DNA of 64,000 nucleotides from SIAQ01 sp964484265 (GCA_964484265.1 CAZAFH010000017.1:22612-86611); one strand, 5' to 3'. Positions 50,596 to 60,443 are shown, counted from the stretch's first letter. Translations and numbers: made by a program. The notes: a model not told the origin generated them from the letters alone.

Positions 50596-51738
50596 TCAAT
50601 ACGGATAGTGCGGCGTGCCGTCGAAGACGTTGCGCGGGCGCAACTCGAAGCCGCTCCAGGCGACGGGCGTGCAACCGCGGAAATCGTTCTTCACGAATCG
50701 GCCGTCTTCCGAGCGAGGCTCGTGATGGCATGCGGTGCTGAGCCAAAGCACGACGTCGGCGTTCATGATCTTGTCGCCTTTACGGACGTATTCGTGCACC
50801 TTGGGGTAGTAAAGCTGGCCTTTACGGTTGACCGTCACCCAGAAATCGTGGTGCGTGCATTCTTCCTTGGCGCCGAAGTGTCGGCCGTTGCCCATGCGCG
50901 AGGTCATCACGTCATACGACACGGGCATATTGCGGGTGTTCTTGCGTTTTTCGGCGGTCACATTGATCGTCGTGAATTTCTCGGCGATGTAATCCTCGAA
51001 TCCCTCGACGCCTTTGTTAAAGGGCCGAACGACGGTCGTGGCCTTGCCGGCCTGGGCCTTGGTTTCGATATGGTCCTTGGTCCAGACCGAATTTTTCGTG
51101 CCATCGAGATTGATATCGACGCGCCAAAGGCCGTTGTGCATGTGGCCTTCGAATTCGCGTGTCGAATAGTTGCGCCCGGTCGAGCCAACGCGGAAGGTGA
51201 CGACGCCGTCGTCCTGAAAACCGTACTCGATGATATAACGGTAATTGGCGGCATCGAGGCAGCCCCAGAGTTTCATGACCTGGCCGCGATGAACGCCTGT
51301 CGCCACGTCAACCCACATGATGCCGCGGTCGTGCACTTCCTTGACGACGGTCGGCGTTTTTCCAAGCAGCTGGCCGTTCGGTCCTGCCGATTCCTTGTTG
51401 AGCGTGATGAGGGAAAAATTGTAGGATACGTCCCAGAATCGCGGGCTGCCGGAATGGTACGGCACGAACATCTCGGAAAGGCGGGCATCGCCGAGCACTT
51501 GCATCCACGGTTCTTGCGGACTGCGTTTGAACCAGGCCTCCTGGATCGTCAACCCGTAGCCGGTTGATGTCGCATAGCGCACCTTCCATGCTGTCTTCAT
51601 GTCTTGCGCGCTGGGGAACGCATGCACGACTTCGTTCTCCGGCAACGGCGGCACGGGTTGCTCTTCCGCTCTCGGCCTGGCGGTCAGGCTCACGAGCACC
51701 ATCAACACCAACAATCCAGCAGCGCGAATCCAGGTCAT
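50596..51738 (-). CDS. Compact secreted copper amine oxidase-like protein
   Basis: A 380-residue exported protein (signal WIRAAGLLVLMVLVSLTARP). It shows ARLSEMFVPYHSGSPRFWDV (equivalent of the LSEM.VPY.. catalytic-base block), AANYRYIIEYGF with Y166 at the TPQ-precursor place, EGHMHNGLWRVDINLDG (H199, H201, copper HxH) and, near the C-terminus, STACHHEPRSEDGRF (H338/H339, third copper ligand region) and LRPRNVFDGTPHYP. This is the copper amine oxidase catalytic domain; the family is normally about 650 residues, so the N-terminal N2/N3 domains are missing. The Asp/Glu after the TPQ tyrosine (NYD/E) is Arg167. D103 is the likely base. The start ATG 51738 has CGGAGACTGCCG. Confidence 0.75.
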   Translation of the reverse strand: MTWIRAAGLLVLMVLVSLTARPRAEEQPVPPLPENEVVHAFPSAQDMKTAWKVRYATSTGYGLTIQEAWFKRSPQEPWMQVLGDARLSEMFVPYHSGSPRFWDVSYNFSLITLNKESAGPNGQLLGKTPTVVKEVHDRGIMWVDVATGVHRGQVMKLWGCLDAANYRYIIEYGFQDDGVVTFRVGSTGRNYSTREFEGHMHNGLWRVDINLDGTKNSVWTKDHIETKAQAGKATTVVRPFNKGVEGFEDYIAEKFTTINVTAEKRKNTRNMPVSYDVMTSRMGNGRHFGAKEECTHHDFWVTVNRKGQLYYPKVHEYVRKGDKIMNADVVLWLSTACHHEPRSEDGRFVKNDFRGCTPVAWSGFELRPRNVFDGTPHYPY

Positions 51739-51814
51739 CGGCAGTCTCCGAGAAATCCAATTGACAGAAAATGCTTCCGCCTCGACGAATGCGGAAGGCA
51801 TGAAAGGAACAACA

Positions 51815-52648
51815 TCATACGGGCGGCAGCGGCAGCGAAACAGCCGTCTGCGCCACGGTTCGCACGCGCCGATTTTCCGCGACCTGCCCGGCATAGCCGA
51901 GCATCATCGGCAGCATCGTCATCGTCATGACCGCCCAAAGGACAATCGCGAGGCCGAGCGCGTGCATCATCTGAAAACGCAAGATCAACCAAAGCGCGAC
52001 GAACCAACCAAGGAAATGAAACCCGTTGAATAGCAGATTCCAAATCAACAGCAAAAAATGGAACTTTCGCGGCACGCCGGTCGGGCCTTCCTCGAACTCG
52101 ATCATCGACCAGCCACTCTTGCTCGCGAAGATGCGGTACGGGCCGGTATCGTCACGGACCCAATCGAAGCGCATTTTCGTGCCATCGGTGTTTTCGGTTT
52201 CGATGGCGACGATTCCCTGAGGCCGCCAGGGGCGATGGACGAGAGTCGTGTCGGCGTAGTAGAAGCCGCCGCGATCGTTGCGTCGGCTTTCATAGGCGAT
52301 TCGGTCGCCGTCGCCGGTTTCGCCAGGCTTTTTGGGTTTGATCGCCCAGATTTTCGGGATCGGCCTATCGACCATCTCTTCGATGGGGCTGAAGCGGTGA
52401 ATGGTGTTGATCGGAATATTGATCGTACTCGCCCGCGCGGACAAAGCGATGGAGAAGCACCAGACCGAGAATCCGGTCGAGAGCATGATGCCTGCAAGCG
52501 GTGCCTGCCAGGCGATGCCCTGCGAGGGTTCGGTGTAGATGTAACCTTGAAAGTAATACGTGCCCGCCCAGAGCACGGCCGTGATGCCTATGGTGACGAC
52601 GATGAGGATCAGGATGAGACTTAGCACCGACAAACTCCGTCGTTTCAC
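51815..52648 (-). CDS. Multispanning membrane protein, DUF3592-like layout, unknown
   Basis: A 277-residue protein from a GTG at 52648 (VKRRSLSVLSLILILIVVTI). Two N-terminal helices (about 8-30 and 40-65), a soluble domain (about 70-190; FSPIEEMVDRPIPKIWAIKP, MRFDWVRDDTGPYRIFASKS) and two C-terminal helices (about 200-222 and 233-255). The fold (two helices, beta domain, two helices) resembles DUF3592-type proteins, but I cannot confirm the family. The open frame begins at 52873; the upstream 75 codons look non-coding, so the start is uncertain. It is divergent from the following gene with about 210 bases between starts. Confidence 0.65.
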   Translation of the reverse strand: MKRRSLSVLSLILILIVVTIGITAVLWAGTYYFQGYIYTEPSQGIAWQAPLAGIMLSTGFSVWCFSIALSARASTINIPINTIHRFSPIEEMVDRPIPKIWAIKPKKPGETGDGDRIAYESRRNDRGGFYYADTTLVHRPWRPQGIVAIETENTDGTKMRFDWVRDDTGPYRIFASKSGWSMIEFEEGPTGVPRKFHFLLLIWNLLFNGFHFLGWFVALWLILRFQMMHALGLAIVLWAVMTMTMLPMMLGYAGQVAENRRVRTVAQTAVSLPLPPV

Positions 52649-52859
52649 CAAAATGAACAAGCCAGTGAGCTCGCTCCATGGTGGTAATATACGCGATGCG
52701 GAGGCTTTTGCGAAGCCGGAAAGTGCGTTCGGTGGTTTGCGCGGGCCAAAATCACGCTTGCGTGAAATGGAAAAATTGCTATGGTCTCGCCACGCCTGCA
52801 TCGCGCCGTTTCGTCGTGCGCGGTTTTTGAACTTCGCTCTCGCAAGAAATTTTGGGTCC

Positions 52860-54284
52860 ATGCTTAAATCCATCTGCCTACTTTCGTGTGCTCTCGCGCT
52901 CGGTCAGCCGATCGACCGCACCGAAAGGCAGTTGACTCCGTTGCTCACTCCGGGTCTGGAACTCGAATATCTCGGCACCTACACCGAAGAATCGCTTATT
53001 CCCAACGCGCAACAACAAAGGCACTACAGCTTCGAAGGCAAGATGCTCGTTCTTGACACAGGCGTAAAGAGCTGGCAGGTCGCGCTGATGACGACGCTGC
53101 GCTTCCAGGACGCCAAGGAGTTCGCCGACACGAAGACGAATGCGCCCTCGTCCGTTCGATTGGAGCTCGCAAAGGTCGATTGGCAGGGCCGATTCCATAC
53201 GGCAGACCGGAAAATTCTCACGCCAGCGGTGCTTGGTCCACCCACGCTGGAGTGCGGCTTCATTCTGACGACGCCCGTCGCGAAAGTCGGCCATTCCACG
53301 ATGTGGGACGTCAACGAGACCGGCATGCCGACCCAGCGCTGGCAGGGCGTGGGCACCGAATCGGTGCATGGGATCACCTGCGTCAAGTTCGTCGGCGTTC
53401 AGCAATCGCCAGACTGGAACCTGCCGCGTGCTGACCGCTCGGCCTGGCGCAAGCGCGATACCGTTTGGCTGCATCCGCAGTTGCTCGTGGCCCAGCGAGT
53501 CGAACGCCAGATCGAGTACCGCGAACCGGCCCGCGAAGTCGCGACGAGCCGATGCGTCATCCGATATAATCTCGAACGATACATCAAATACCCGACGCGT
53601 TTTCTTGAGGAACGCCGAAACGAAATCGAGCGAGCCCGGAAAATCGCCGAGGAGGCCAATCCACTCCTACAGCATCCGGGCGGCAAACAGCCACAGATCG
53701 ATGCTGTGCTGAATCGCGTCGCCTATCACATCGATCGCTACCAACCGACGCCGTATCGGGTTTCGATCTTGCACCTGAAGACGCTGCTGGTCAGCGCGAA
53801 GAAAGGCGAGTCGCCCGTCATTCCGAAGACGCAACCGCTGCCGACTGCCGTCTTTCAGGTCGCCACGGTGGGACATCGCGCGCCGGATTTCAGCGTCAGC
53901 CGATTGAACAGCAGCGAGACCGAACGCCTACGCCAACACGCGGGTAAGCCGGTGCTGATCTTCTTCTACAATCCGGTGACCGATCTTGGTAAGGAAGTGC
54001 TGCGCTACGTGAAGACGCTCCATTCACGAAACGCCGGCCAAATTGCGATCCTGGCGATGGCGGTGACGCGCGATGCCGAGTTGGCATTGAAGCAGCAGAA
54101 AGAAATGCTGCTGCCGTTCCCGATTTTGGATGGCACGGGCATGCGGCAGCTGTTTGGCGCGACCGACACGCCCTGTTTCGTCGTTGTCGATTCCGACGGA
54201 ATTGTCCGCCTCGCCCAGACCGGGTGGGGCTATCAGACGCCCGGCGAAATCGAGTCGGCCATGGGCTTGCTCAAGAATCGCTAA
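52860..54284 (+). CDS. Secreted protein with C-terminal thioredoxin-like domain lacking CXXC
   Basis: A 474-residue protein: signal peptide (LKSICLLSCALALGQ), a large unknown middle (about 20-330; LEYLGTYTEESLIPN, ILTTPVAKVGHSTMWDVNET) and a thioredoxin/TlpA-AhpC-type C-terminus (about 335-474) with VGHRAPDFSVSRLN, GKPVLIFFYNPVTDLGKEVL, and DTPCFVVVDSDGIV. The usual WCxxC is replaced by NPVTD, so the domain has no redox pair; only one cysteine, next to the cis-Pro loop (TPC), is present. The start ATG 52860 opens the signal peptide. Confidence 0.75.
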   Translation: MLKSICLLSCALALGQPIDRTERQLTPLLTPGLELEYLGTYTEESLIPNAQQQRHYSFEGKMLVLDTGVKSWQVALMTTLRFQDAKEFADTKTNAPSSVRLELAKVDWQGRFHTADRKILTPAVLGPPTLECGFILTTPVAKVGHSTMWDVNETGMPTQRWQGVGTESVHGITCVKFVGVQQSPDWNLPRADRSAWRKRDTVWLHPQLLVAQRVERQIEYREPAREVATSRCVIRYNLERYIKYPTRFLEERRNEIERARKIAEEANPLLQHPGGKQPQIDAVLNRVAYHIDRYQPTPYRVSILHLKTLLVSAKKGESPVIPKTQPLPTAVFQVATVGHRAPDFSVSRLNSSETERLRQHAGKPVLIFFYNPVTDLGKEVLRYVKTLHSRNAGQIAILAMAVTRDAELALKQQKEMLLPFPILDGTGMRQLFGATDTPCFVVVDSDGIVRLAQTGWGYQTPGEIESAMGLLKNR

Positions 54285-54511
54285 TTGCCTGCCTTTGCAA
54301 AACCGGACTCACCGCACTTTCAATTCTTACCGGACCAATCGATTCCGTCGGCATTGTCCTCCTTTCCGCTACGCGCCGTGCATGGATTATCGCCAAATCC
54401 GATCGGCATCAGCCTCGGGCCTTGATTATCGCACGCAAAAGACGATACGATGAAAATAAGGCGTTCTGCCCATTTTCGCGAAGTAGGCAACCTAGCGGAG
54501 AGGGCCAAAGG

Positions 54512-54994
54512 ATGGACTATCAGATTCAGCCGAATTCCCGCCGTTGTGCCGCCACCGGGCGCGAACTCAAGCCCGGGGAGCGATACTTCACGGCTCTGCT
54601 GGAAGAAGATCGGCAGTTTGTTCGGCGCGATTTTAGCAACGAAGCCTGGCAAGGTCCGCCGTCCGGTGCGTTTAGCTTCTGGATGGGCCGCGTCCCCACG
54701 AGCACTGAGAAGATCAAGCCTCGATTCGACGATGATCTCCTCGAAGACTGTTTCAATCGACTCGAAGGCCAGACCGATCCGAAGCGGGTAAATTTTCGCT
54801 ACGTGCTCGCTTTGCTCTTGCTAAGACGCCGCCGTTTCCGGTATGAGACCTCCGTCATGCGCGATGGCCGAGAGGTCATGACGCTCCGCTGTCTGCGTAC
54901 GAATACGAAGCATGAGGTCACTAACCCTCGATTGAACGAAGACGAAATGGCCCAGGCACAAGACGAGGTGTTCGAAGTCCTGGGATGGAAGTAG
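54512..54994 (+). CDS. Conserved-looking planctomycete protein of unknown function
   Basis: A 160-residue soluble protein MDYQIQPNSRRCAATGRELK..., with a CAATGRELKPGE motif at the N-terminus, a central FRYVLALLLLRRRRFRYETS block and a C-terminal MAQAQDEVFEVLGWK. The Cys-containing N-terminus suggests a small metal-binding turn, but there is no second CXXC pair. Uncharacterised; I do not recognise a family. CGGAGAGGGCCAAAGG precedes the ATG, which overrides the longer frame from 54224. Confidence 0.6.
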   Translation: MDYQIQPNSRRCAATGRELKPGERYFTALLEEDRQFVRRDFSNEAWQGPPSGAFSFWMGRVPTSTEKIKPRFDDDLLEDCFNRLEGQTDPKRVNFRYVLALLLLRRRRFRYETSVMRDGREVMTLRCLRTNTKHEVTNPRLNEDEMAQAQDEVFEVLGWK

Positions 54995-55044
54995 TTCGAA
55001 GGGTCTTGACAGGATCCATTATCGGAAACCGTTGCGTGCAGTGC

Positions 55045-55170
55045 TCCCTCTCCCACCGGGAGAGGGAAGGGGTGAGGGCCGCTTAACGATGGCAATGCGT
55101 GGTAATCCACAGCATTGCAGACAACCTGCGGCCCTCACCCCCGGCCCCTCTCCCGGTGTTAGAGGGGAGG
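55045..55170. repeat. Inverted repeat, CCCTCTCCC...GAGAGGG family
   Basis: Left arm TCCCTCTCCCACCGGGAGAG to GGTGAGGGCCGC and right arm GCGGCCCTCACCCCCGGCCC to AGAGGGGAGG, loop about 45 bases. The left arm itself contains a self-complementary CCCTCTCCC-ACC-GGGAGAGGG hairpin. It occupies most of the gap before the lipoprotein gene. Confidence 0.85.
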
Positions 55171-55213
55171 AAATGCGCAAAACCCTCATATACGTCGAAA
55201 CGAGATCCTCATC

Positions 55214-56119
55214 ATGCAGACCCTAATTCGCGTAACTTTGCTGGGGTTGCTGATTCTCTTTGGCGCCGGCTGCGAAAGCACGCGCTGGAACTGGTTCAAG
55301 CCCAAAAACGACACCACTCGACCCGGCGCGGCTCCGACGGTCGCGAATCTCGTCGCCTACCTCAATAGCAATGCCGAGCGCATCCAAAGCGTGCGCGTCG
55401 AGGATCTGTCCATCGATGCCACGATGGGCAATCAATCGATCGGTTTGCAGGGCCGGATCTTTGCCGAGAAGCCGCGCAACTTCCGCATGAAGGTGACAGC
55501 GTTCGGCAAGGACGAGGTCGATATCGGCTCGAACCAGCAGGAGTTCTGGTTCTGGGCCGCCAAGAATCCTGACCCGTATCAGTATTTCTGCAGCTACAAC
55601 GATTTCCAGTCCGGCCGAGCGCGCCGTATGCCGCTGCCGATCCAGCCGGAATGGGTGATGGAAGCGATGGGCATGGGGCCGTACGGTCCGCCGGATCGCT
55701 ACAAACTGGAGCAAGAGGGGCAGGTGGTGAAGCTGGTGGAACGCACGAAGACGCCGCTCGGGCAGGCGGTTCGCAAGGTCATCGTCATGAATCGCCGCGA
55801 AGTGCGTTCGCCGGAACCGCAGGTGAAGTCGTTCCTGCTCCTGGACGATGCAACAGGTCAGGAGATCTGCTCAGCCAATATCACGAGCACGACGGTTGAT
55901 CGCAAGACCGGAGCGATTATTCCTTATCGCATGGAACTGCGCATGCCGACGCAGAAGATGCGCATGAGCCTGAAGATGGATGGCCTGACGACCAACATGC
56001 CAACCGGCGGCACGCCGTTTGTGCGCCAACCCATGACGAATGTGGAGCCGTTCAATCTCGCCACCGAGCGCATCGAACCCTGGGGATTGCAGCGAACGGA
56101 AGGGTTTGGGAGGCCGTAA
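55214..56119 (+). CDS. LolA-like periplasmic lipoprotein
   Basis: A 301-residue lipoprotein: type II signal with lipobox LFGAGC (Cys about residue 19), then VANLVAYLNSNAERIQSVRV, GLQGRIFAEKPRNFRMKVTA, VDIGSNQQEFWFWAAKNPDP and IPYRMELRMPTQKMRMSLKM. These alternating strands with charged edges resemble the LolA/LppX-type unclosed barrel seen in planctomycete DUF4292/LolA-like lipoproteins. Likely involved in lipid or lipoprotein handling between membranes, but no partner is next to it. The signal peptide fixes the ATG start at 55214. Confidence 0.8.
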   Translation: MQTLIRVTLLGLLILFGAGCESTRWNWFKPKNDTTRPGAAPTVANLVAYLNSNAERIQSVRVEDLSIDATMGNQSIGLQGRIFAEKPRNFRMKVTAFGKDEVDIGSNQQEFWFWAAKNPDPYQYFCSYNDFQSGRARRMPLPIQPEWVMEAMGMGPYGPPDRYKLEQEGQVVKLVERTKTPLGQAVRKVIVMNRREVRSPEPQVKSFLLLDDATGQEICSANITSTTVDRKTGAIIPYRMELRMPTQKMRMSLKMDGLTTNMPTGGTPFVRQPMTNVEPFNLATERIEPWGLQRTEGFGRP

Positions 56120-56148
56120 AGGCGACGGAGTTTCGTCTTTCAAAAACG

Positions 56149-56628
56149 TTACATTTCCTGCCGGTGAGTTGCCTCGCCCGGTTCGACTGGCGAAGTTCGC
56201 CAGGCGAATACGAAGGTAACCACTCCTGAAGCCAATAGTCCCGCCCCTGCGAGTAGACCGAGGACGTACCCCAGCTGAACGACTTCCAGACTGACGCTAT
56301 TGACTCGGCGAGCCTGGTGCAGAAATATAAGGACCAGCACCCCGACGATCAGGAACGCAGGCCCCCAATGCCAGGCCACGGAAACCTCCTTGCTGCGGAC
56401 CAAACCCAGAATGCTTAGCAGATTGACGACAAAGATTCCGCCGGAGAAGACGATGCCGGATTCCGGGTAAATCTCGCTGGAAATCCCTCTGCCCCCGCTT
56501 GCGCCGAAGAGCCGCAATGGCCGATCATTTGGCGGTAGGCCGGCTTCGTGCCACATGAGCCAGCACGCGACCAAGCCGAGCACACAGCTAGAGGCCGCCA
56601 GCACTTTGCCCACCGTCAAAGTACGCAT
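56149..56628 (-). CDS. Small membrane protein with four helices, unknown
   Basis: A 159-residue protein with hydrophobic segments at about 8-27 (VLAASSCVLGLVACWLMW), 56-77, 88-103 (WHWGPAFLIVGVLVLIF) and 121-143 (LGLLAGAGLLASGVVTFVF), a positive cytoplasmic-style N-terminus and a soluble loop between helices 1 and 2 rich in Gly and Ser. No known motif. Monocistronic on the minus strand, convergent to the LolA-like gene. Confidence 0.65.
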   Translation of the reverse strand: MRTLTVGKVLAASSCVLGLVACWLMWHEAGLPPNDRPLRLFGASGGRGISSEIYPESGIVFSGGIFVVNLLSILGLVRSKEVSVAWHWGPAFLIVGVLVLIFLHQARRVNSVSLEVVQLGYVLGLLAGAGLLASGVVTFVFAWRTSPVEPGEATHRQEM

Positions 56629-56780
56629 GCTGCCACCTAGGTTTTTTTTGGAAGCAGGTAAAGGTTCTTATCCGTCTCGCGCAGCGGCTTTTACAAAGGA
56701 CATGAAATCCCAAACGAGACGTAATGCCTTGCAAAGAAAAAAATGTCCGCGTTTTGCCACTCAGCCTGGCTCCGTGTTGA

Positions 56781-56800
56781 GCGCTAAGCCGCAAGCGGCG
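56781..56800. repeat. Single arm of the CGCTAAGCCGCAAGCGG repeat
   Basis: GAGCGCTAAGCCGCAAGCGG matches the right arm of the element at 34796-34857; no complementary arm is present nearby, so this is a half copy between a membrane-protein gene and the receiver-like gene. Confidence 0.6.
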
Positions 56801-56801
56801 A

Positions 56802-57257
56802 TCACACCGCCTTCGACAGCGCGGCGTAACCCAGGACGGCGTTAGCAAGGCCTTCCGCGCCTTGGCGGCGCGCGGAGAATCCGCTCGCGCCGACCGAACG
56901 CAAACGATCGGCCGAGATCTGACGTGTTTCCGAGGCGACCATCACAATTCGCAGATCGGCGTGTTCGGTGTTCAGTTTCGCGCTGGTAAGCCAGCCGCTG
57001 AAATCGGCGAGCGATTCCTCCAGAACGACCACATTCGGCTGCCATTCGCGCGCCAATTCCATCGTCTCGGCGCTGCTCGTCACCAGTTGCACTTCCCAAC
57101 CCAACCGGCGAAAGAATCGGCCACATTCCGAGGCAAACGCGCTGTCGGCATAGGCCAGCAGCAGGCGCGGCCTTCGACTCAGATCAGATTCGAATCTACC
57201 GTCCATGTTCCAGCCACCTGGTTTACCTGCATGAATCACTTTACTCAATACTTTCAC
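56802..57257 (-). CDS. Degenerate receiver-like (CheY fold) protein
   Basis: A 151-residue protein. After a short N-terminal stretch, RPRLLLAYADSAFASECGRF, GWEVQLVTSSAETMELAREW, QPNVVVLEESLADFSGWLTS and DLRIVMVASETRQ follow the response-regulator pattern, but the phosphoacceptor Asp of the LD motif is LE-E (VVLEES) and the acidic N-terminal pair is absent, so it is probably not phosphorylated. No output domain. The start is GTG 57257 with TTGGAGAAAAA ahead; an internal ATG at 57206 is possible. Confidence 0.65.
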   Translation of the reverse strand: MKVLSKVIHAGKPGGWNMDGRFESDLSRRPRLLLAYADSAFASECGRFFRRLGWEVQLVTSSAETMELAREWQPNVVVLEESLADFSGWLTSAKLNTEHADLRIVMVASETRQISADRLRSVGASGFSARRQGAEGLANAVLGYAALSKAV

Positions 57258-57399
57258 TTTTTCTCCAACCCAACTCTACGCTGTTTTTTTGTGTTATGGG
57301 TTCGCATTTCGAGAATTTCGCTTGAAGAATCGCCTCTCGAAAATCACTATTCGTGGAATAATCGTACCCGGATCGCTAGAAAATTCCTAGCCGACTTAC

Positions 57400-57476
57400 G
57401 CCCAATGGCGAGCGCAGCGAGCCGTTGGGATCGTGCGATCAGTGATCCCAACGGCTCGCTGCGCTCGCGATTGGGC
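57400..57476. repeat. Intergenic inverted repeat, GGCGAGCGCAGCGAGCC family
   Basis: GCCCAATGGCGAGCGCAGCG + AGCCGTTGGGATC and GATCCCAACGGCTCGCTGCG + CTCGCGATTGGGC, loop about 10 bases, the best-preserved copy of the family also at 4621-4710. It separates the divergent receiver-like gene from the cupin-like gene. Confidence 0.9.
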
Positions 57477-57505
57477 TTATTAACTCTCACTCAGGAGCAT
57501 TGACC

Positions 57506-58760
<1,255 letters not shown>

Positions 58761-58762
<2 letters not shown>

Positions 58763-58876
58763 TTGTTAGTTGTTGGTTGTTAGTTGTTAGATAAGAAAAT
58801 GCAGTGAACTCGATTCTCGCTGACGCGGCCGGAGGCCTTATTTGTCTAACAACTTACAACTATCAACCAACAACTT
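58761..58876. repeat. TTGTTAGTTG inverted repeat, upstream of the S23/IVP gene
   Basis: AGTTGTTAGTTGTTGGTTGT + TAGTTGTTAG at 58761-58790, and the complementary TCTAACAACTTACAACTATC + AACCAACAACT at 58845-58876. The 5-prime flank of the four-helix-bundle gene; a related tract follows that gene. Confidence 0.8.
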
Positions 58877-58898
58877 CCCACAACAAGGAGTTGCCTGG

Positions 58899-59255
58899 AT
58901 GAAGCAGTCGTACCGAGATCTCATCGTTTGGCAGAAAGCAATTAAACTGGTGGTTGAGGTCTATAAGATTTCGTCAACCTTCCCTAAGGACGAACGGTTT
59001 GGCCTAACCAACCAACTTCGCCGTTCCGCAGTTTCCGTTCCCAGTAATGTAGCCGAAGGCCAAGGCCGCCAGTCACGCGGCGAATTCAAACAGTTTCTCG
59101 GCATCGCTAAGGGATCGCTTCACGAAATGATAACCCAACTGATCATCGCCCGCGAATTGGGGTATCTCGACACGACAAATCCCGTATTCGAACAAGCAGA
59201 CGAAGTCGCCCGCCTTCTCAATGGACTTCTAAATTCTCTAACAACTGACAACTGA
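58899..59255 (+). CDS. Four-helix-bundle protein of the S23/IVP (23S rRNA-intervening-sequence) family
   Basis: A 118-residue protein MKQSYRDLIVWQKAIKLVVE..., then VYKISSTFPKDERFGLTNQL, RRSAVSVPSNVAEGQGRQSR and FLGIAKGSLHEMITQLIIAR. This is the S23 (IVP) pattern: four helices with LxxW and RRSAVSVPSNVAEG. Family members are encoded in 23S rRNA intervening sequences, retron- or DGR-associated (Avd) loci and as free-standing genes; molecular role unproven. ATG 58899 has CAAGGAG ahead, overruling the frame from 58842 that lies in a repeat. The gene is flanked by TTGTTAG/CTAACAA tracts. Confidence 0.9.
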   Translation: MKQSYRDLIVWQKAIKLVVEVYKISSTFPKDERFGLTNQLRRSAVSVPSNVAEGQGRQSRGEFKQFLGIAKGSLHEMITQLIIARELGYLDTTNPVFEQADEVARLLNGLLNSLTTDN

Positions 59256-59268
59256 CAACTAACAACTC
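59237..59268. repeat. CTAACAACTGACAACT tract downstream of the S23/IVP gene
   Basis: CTCTAACAACTGACAACTGA + CAACTAACAACT. It matches the right arm at 58845-58876 and is the complement of the left arm at 58761. It overlaps the stop region of the four-helix-bundle gene and its 3-prime flank. Confidence 0.75.
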
Positions 59269-59283
59269 TCCACGGAGCTACTC

Positions 59284-60324
59284 ATGAGCAACTCCTTCCC
59301 CAAACTTCACAATGCCACCTGGCCCGGCGTCGTCGGCAAAGGCTCGGCGGATGGTGAGCCGTTTATCGAACTTGACAAGATGATCGAACTCACGGCCGCG
59401 GCTAACGTCAACGGCGTCAAGTTCGATGGCATCGATCTGTTCCTGTTCGCACCGCACGTTAACATCGATTCGACCGACGACGACCTCAAACGCCTCGCCG
59501 ACAAGGTGCGGGCCAAGAATCTCGCCATCGGGTCCGTCGTCGCGCCTGTCTGGGGCGGGACAGGCGGCGGGTCGGCCATGGGCGGCGAAAGCGATCGCGC
59601 CAACTTCCTTACGCAGGTTCGCAAAGGGTGCGGCATCGCCAAACGTCTCCGCGAACTCGGCGCCCGGCCCTATGGCGTCGTCCGCATCGATTCCGCGTGC
59701 GGCGTCGGCGACTGGGCCAAGGATCCCGAAGGCAGCCAAAAACGCATCGCCGAGACGTTCCGCCTGGCCTGCGACATCGCGGCCGATCATGGCGAACGCC
59801 TCGCTGCCGAGGGCGAAATCTGCTGGGGCGGCATGCATAGCTGGAAACGCATGCTGCAACTGATCGAGTTGACCGATCGGCCCGGCACGCTCGGCTTCCA
59901 GGCCGACATGGCTCACACGCTGCTCTACACGCTCGGCTTCAACGCACCGGAAGACCGAATCGTGCCCGAAGGCTTCAACTGGGACGCGAAGACGCTCGAT
60001 CAATCGCTGGCCACGCTGACTGCCGCACTTCGGCCGTGGACGATCGACTTCCATATCGCCCAGAACGATGCCACGGTCAAAGGCTCCGGTTCGCACGACA
60101 AGACGGGCCGGCACTGCCCCGCGGACGATCCGAACGGCAAGCTCAACATCCCGCACCACGCCGGCTTCTGGATGCGCGACGCCTATGGCAACGTGACCAA
60201 GAAGTTCAAGCACATCTGCTGGGATGGCTGCATGTTCCCCAACGACATGATGATGAAGCCGCAAACGTGGAACAACATCCTAGCCGCGATGATTGCGGTG
60301 CGCGACGAGCACGGGTGGAACTGA
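59284..60324 (+). CDS. Xylose-isomerase-like TIM barrel (sugar phosphate isomerase/epimerase family)
   Basis: A 346-residue cytoplasmic protein: NATWPGVVGKGSADGEPFIE at the N-terminus, VNGVKFDGIDLFLFAPHVNI, and metal-ligand-type blocks: EGEICWGGMHSWKRMLQL, GFQADMAHTLLYTLGF and DFHIAQNDATVKG, then GRHCPADDPNGKLNIPHHAG. This is the AP-endonuclease-2-like xylose isomerase barrel with E, D/H and D/H ligands. It follows the S23/IVP gene by 28 bases (inside the repeat tract) and is in the same orientation as the cupin-like sugar isomerase, suggesting a shared carbohydrate step; the substrate is unknown. Confidence 0.82.
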   Translation: MSNSFPKLHNATWPGVVGKGSADGEPFIELDKMIELTAAANVNGVKFDGIDLFLFAPHVNIDSTDDDLKRLADKVRAKNLAIGSVVAPVWGGTGGGSAMGGESDRANFLTQVRKGCGIAKRLRELGARPYGVVRIDSACGVGDWAKDPEGSQKRIAETFRLACDIAADHGERLAAEGEICWGGMHSWKRMLQLIELTDRPGTLGFQADMAHTLLYTLGFNAPEDRIVPEGFNWDAKTLDQSLATLTAALRPWTIDFHIAQNDATVKGSGSHDKTGRHCPADDPNGKLNIPHHAGFWMRDAYGNVTKKFKHICWDGCMFPNDMMMKPQTWNNILAAMIAVRDEHGWN

Positions 60325-60329
60325 GAGTT

Positions 60330-60387
60330 TATCGTTTAGCGTTCGCTCGATATCTCGCCGCGTAAGTATCCAGCGAGCGCTAAACAG
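60330..60387. repeat. Inverted repeat, ATCGTTTAGCGTTCGCTCG
   Basis: ATCGTTTAGCGTTCGCTCG...GCGAGCGCTAAACAGGAT with a loop of about 22 bases, between the barrel gene and the next membrane protein gene. Same group as 16647-16697. Confidence 0.75.
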
Positions 60388-60443
60388 GATTTGGCGGTCC
60401 GCGACATCTCGTTCACATACACGCAGTTTTGCAAGGAAATACC

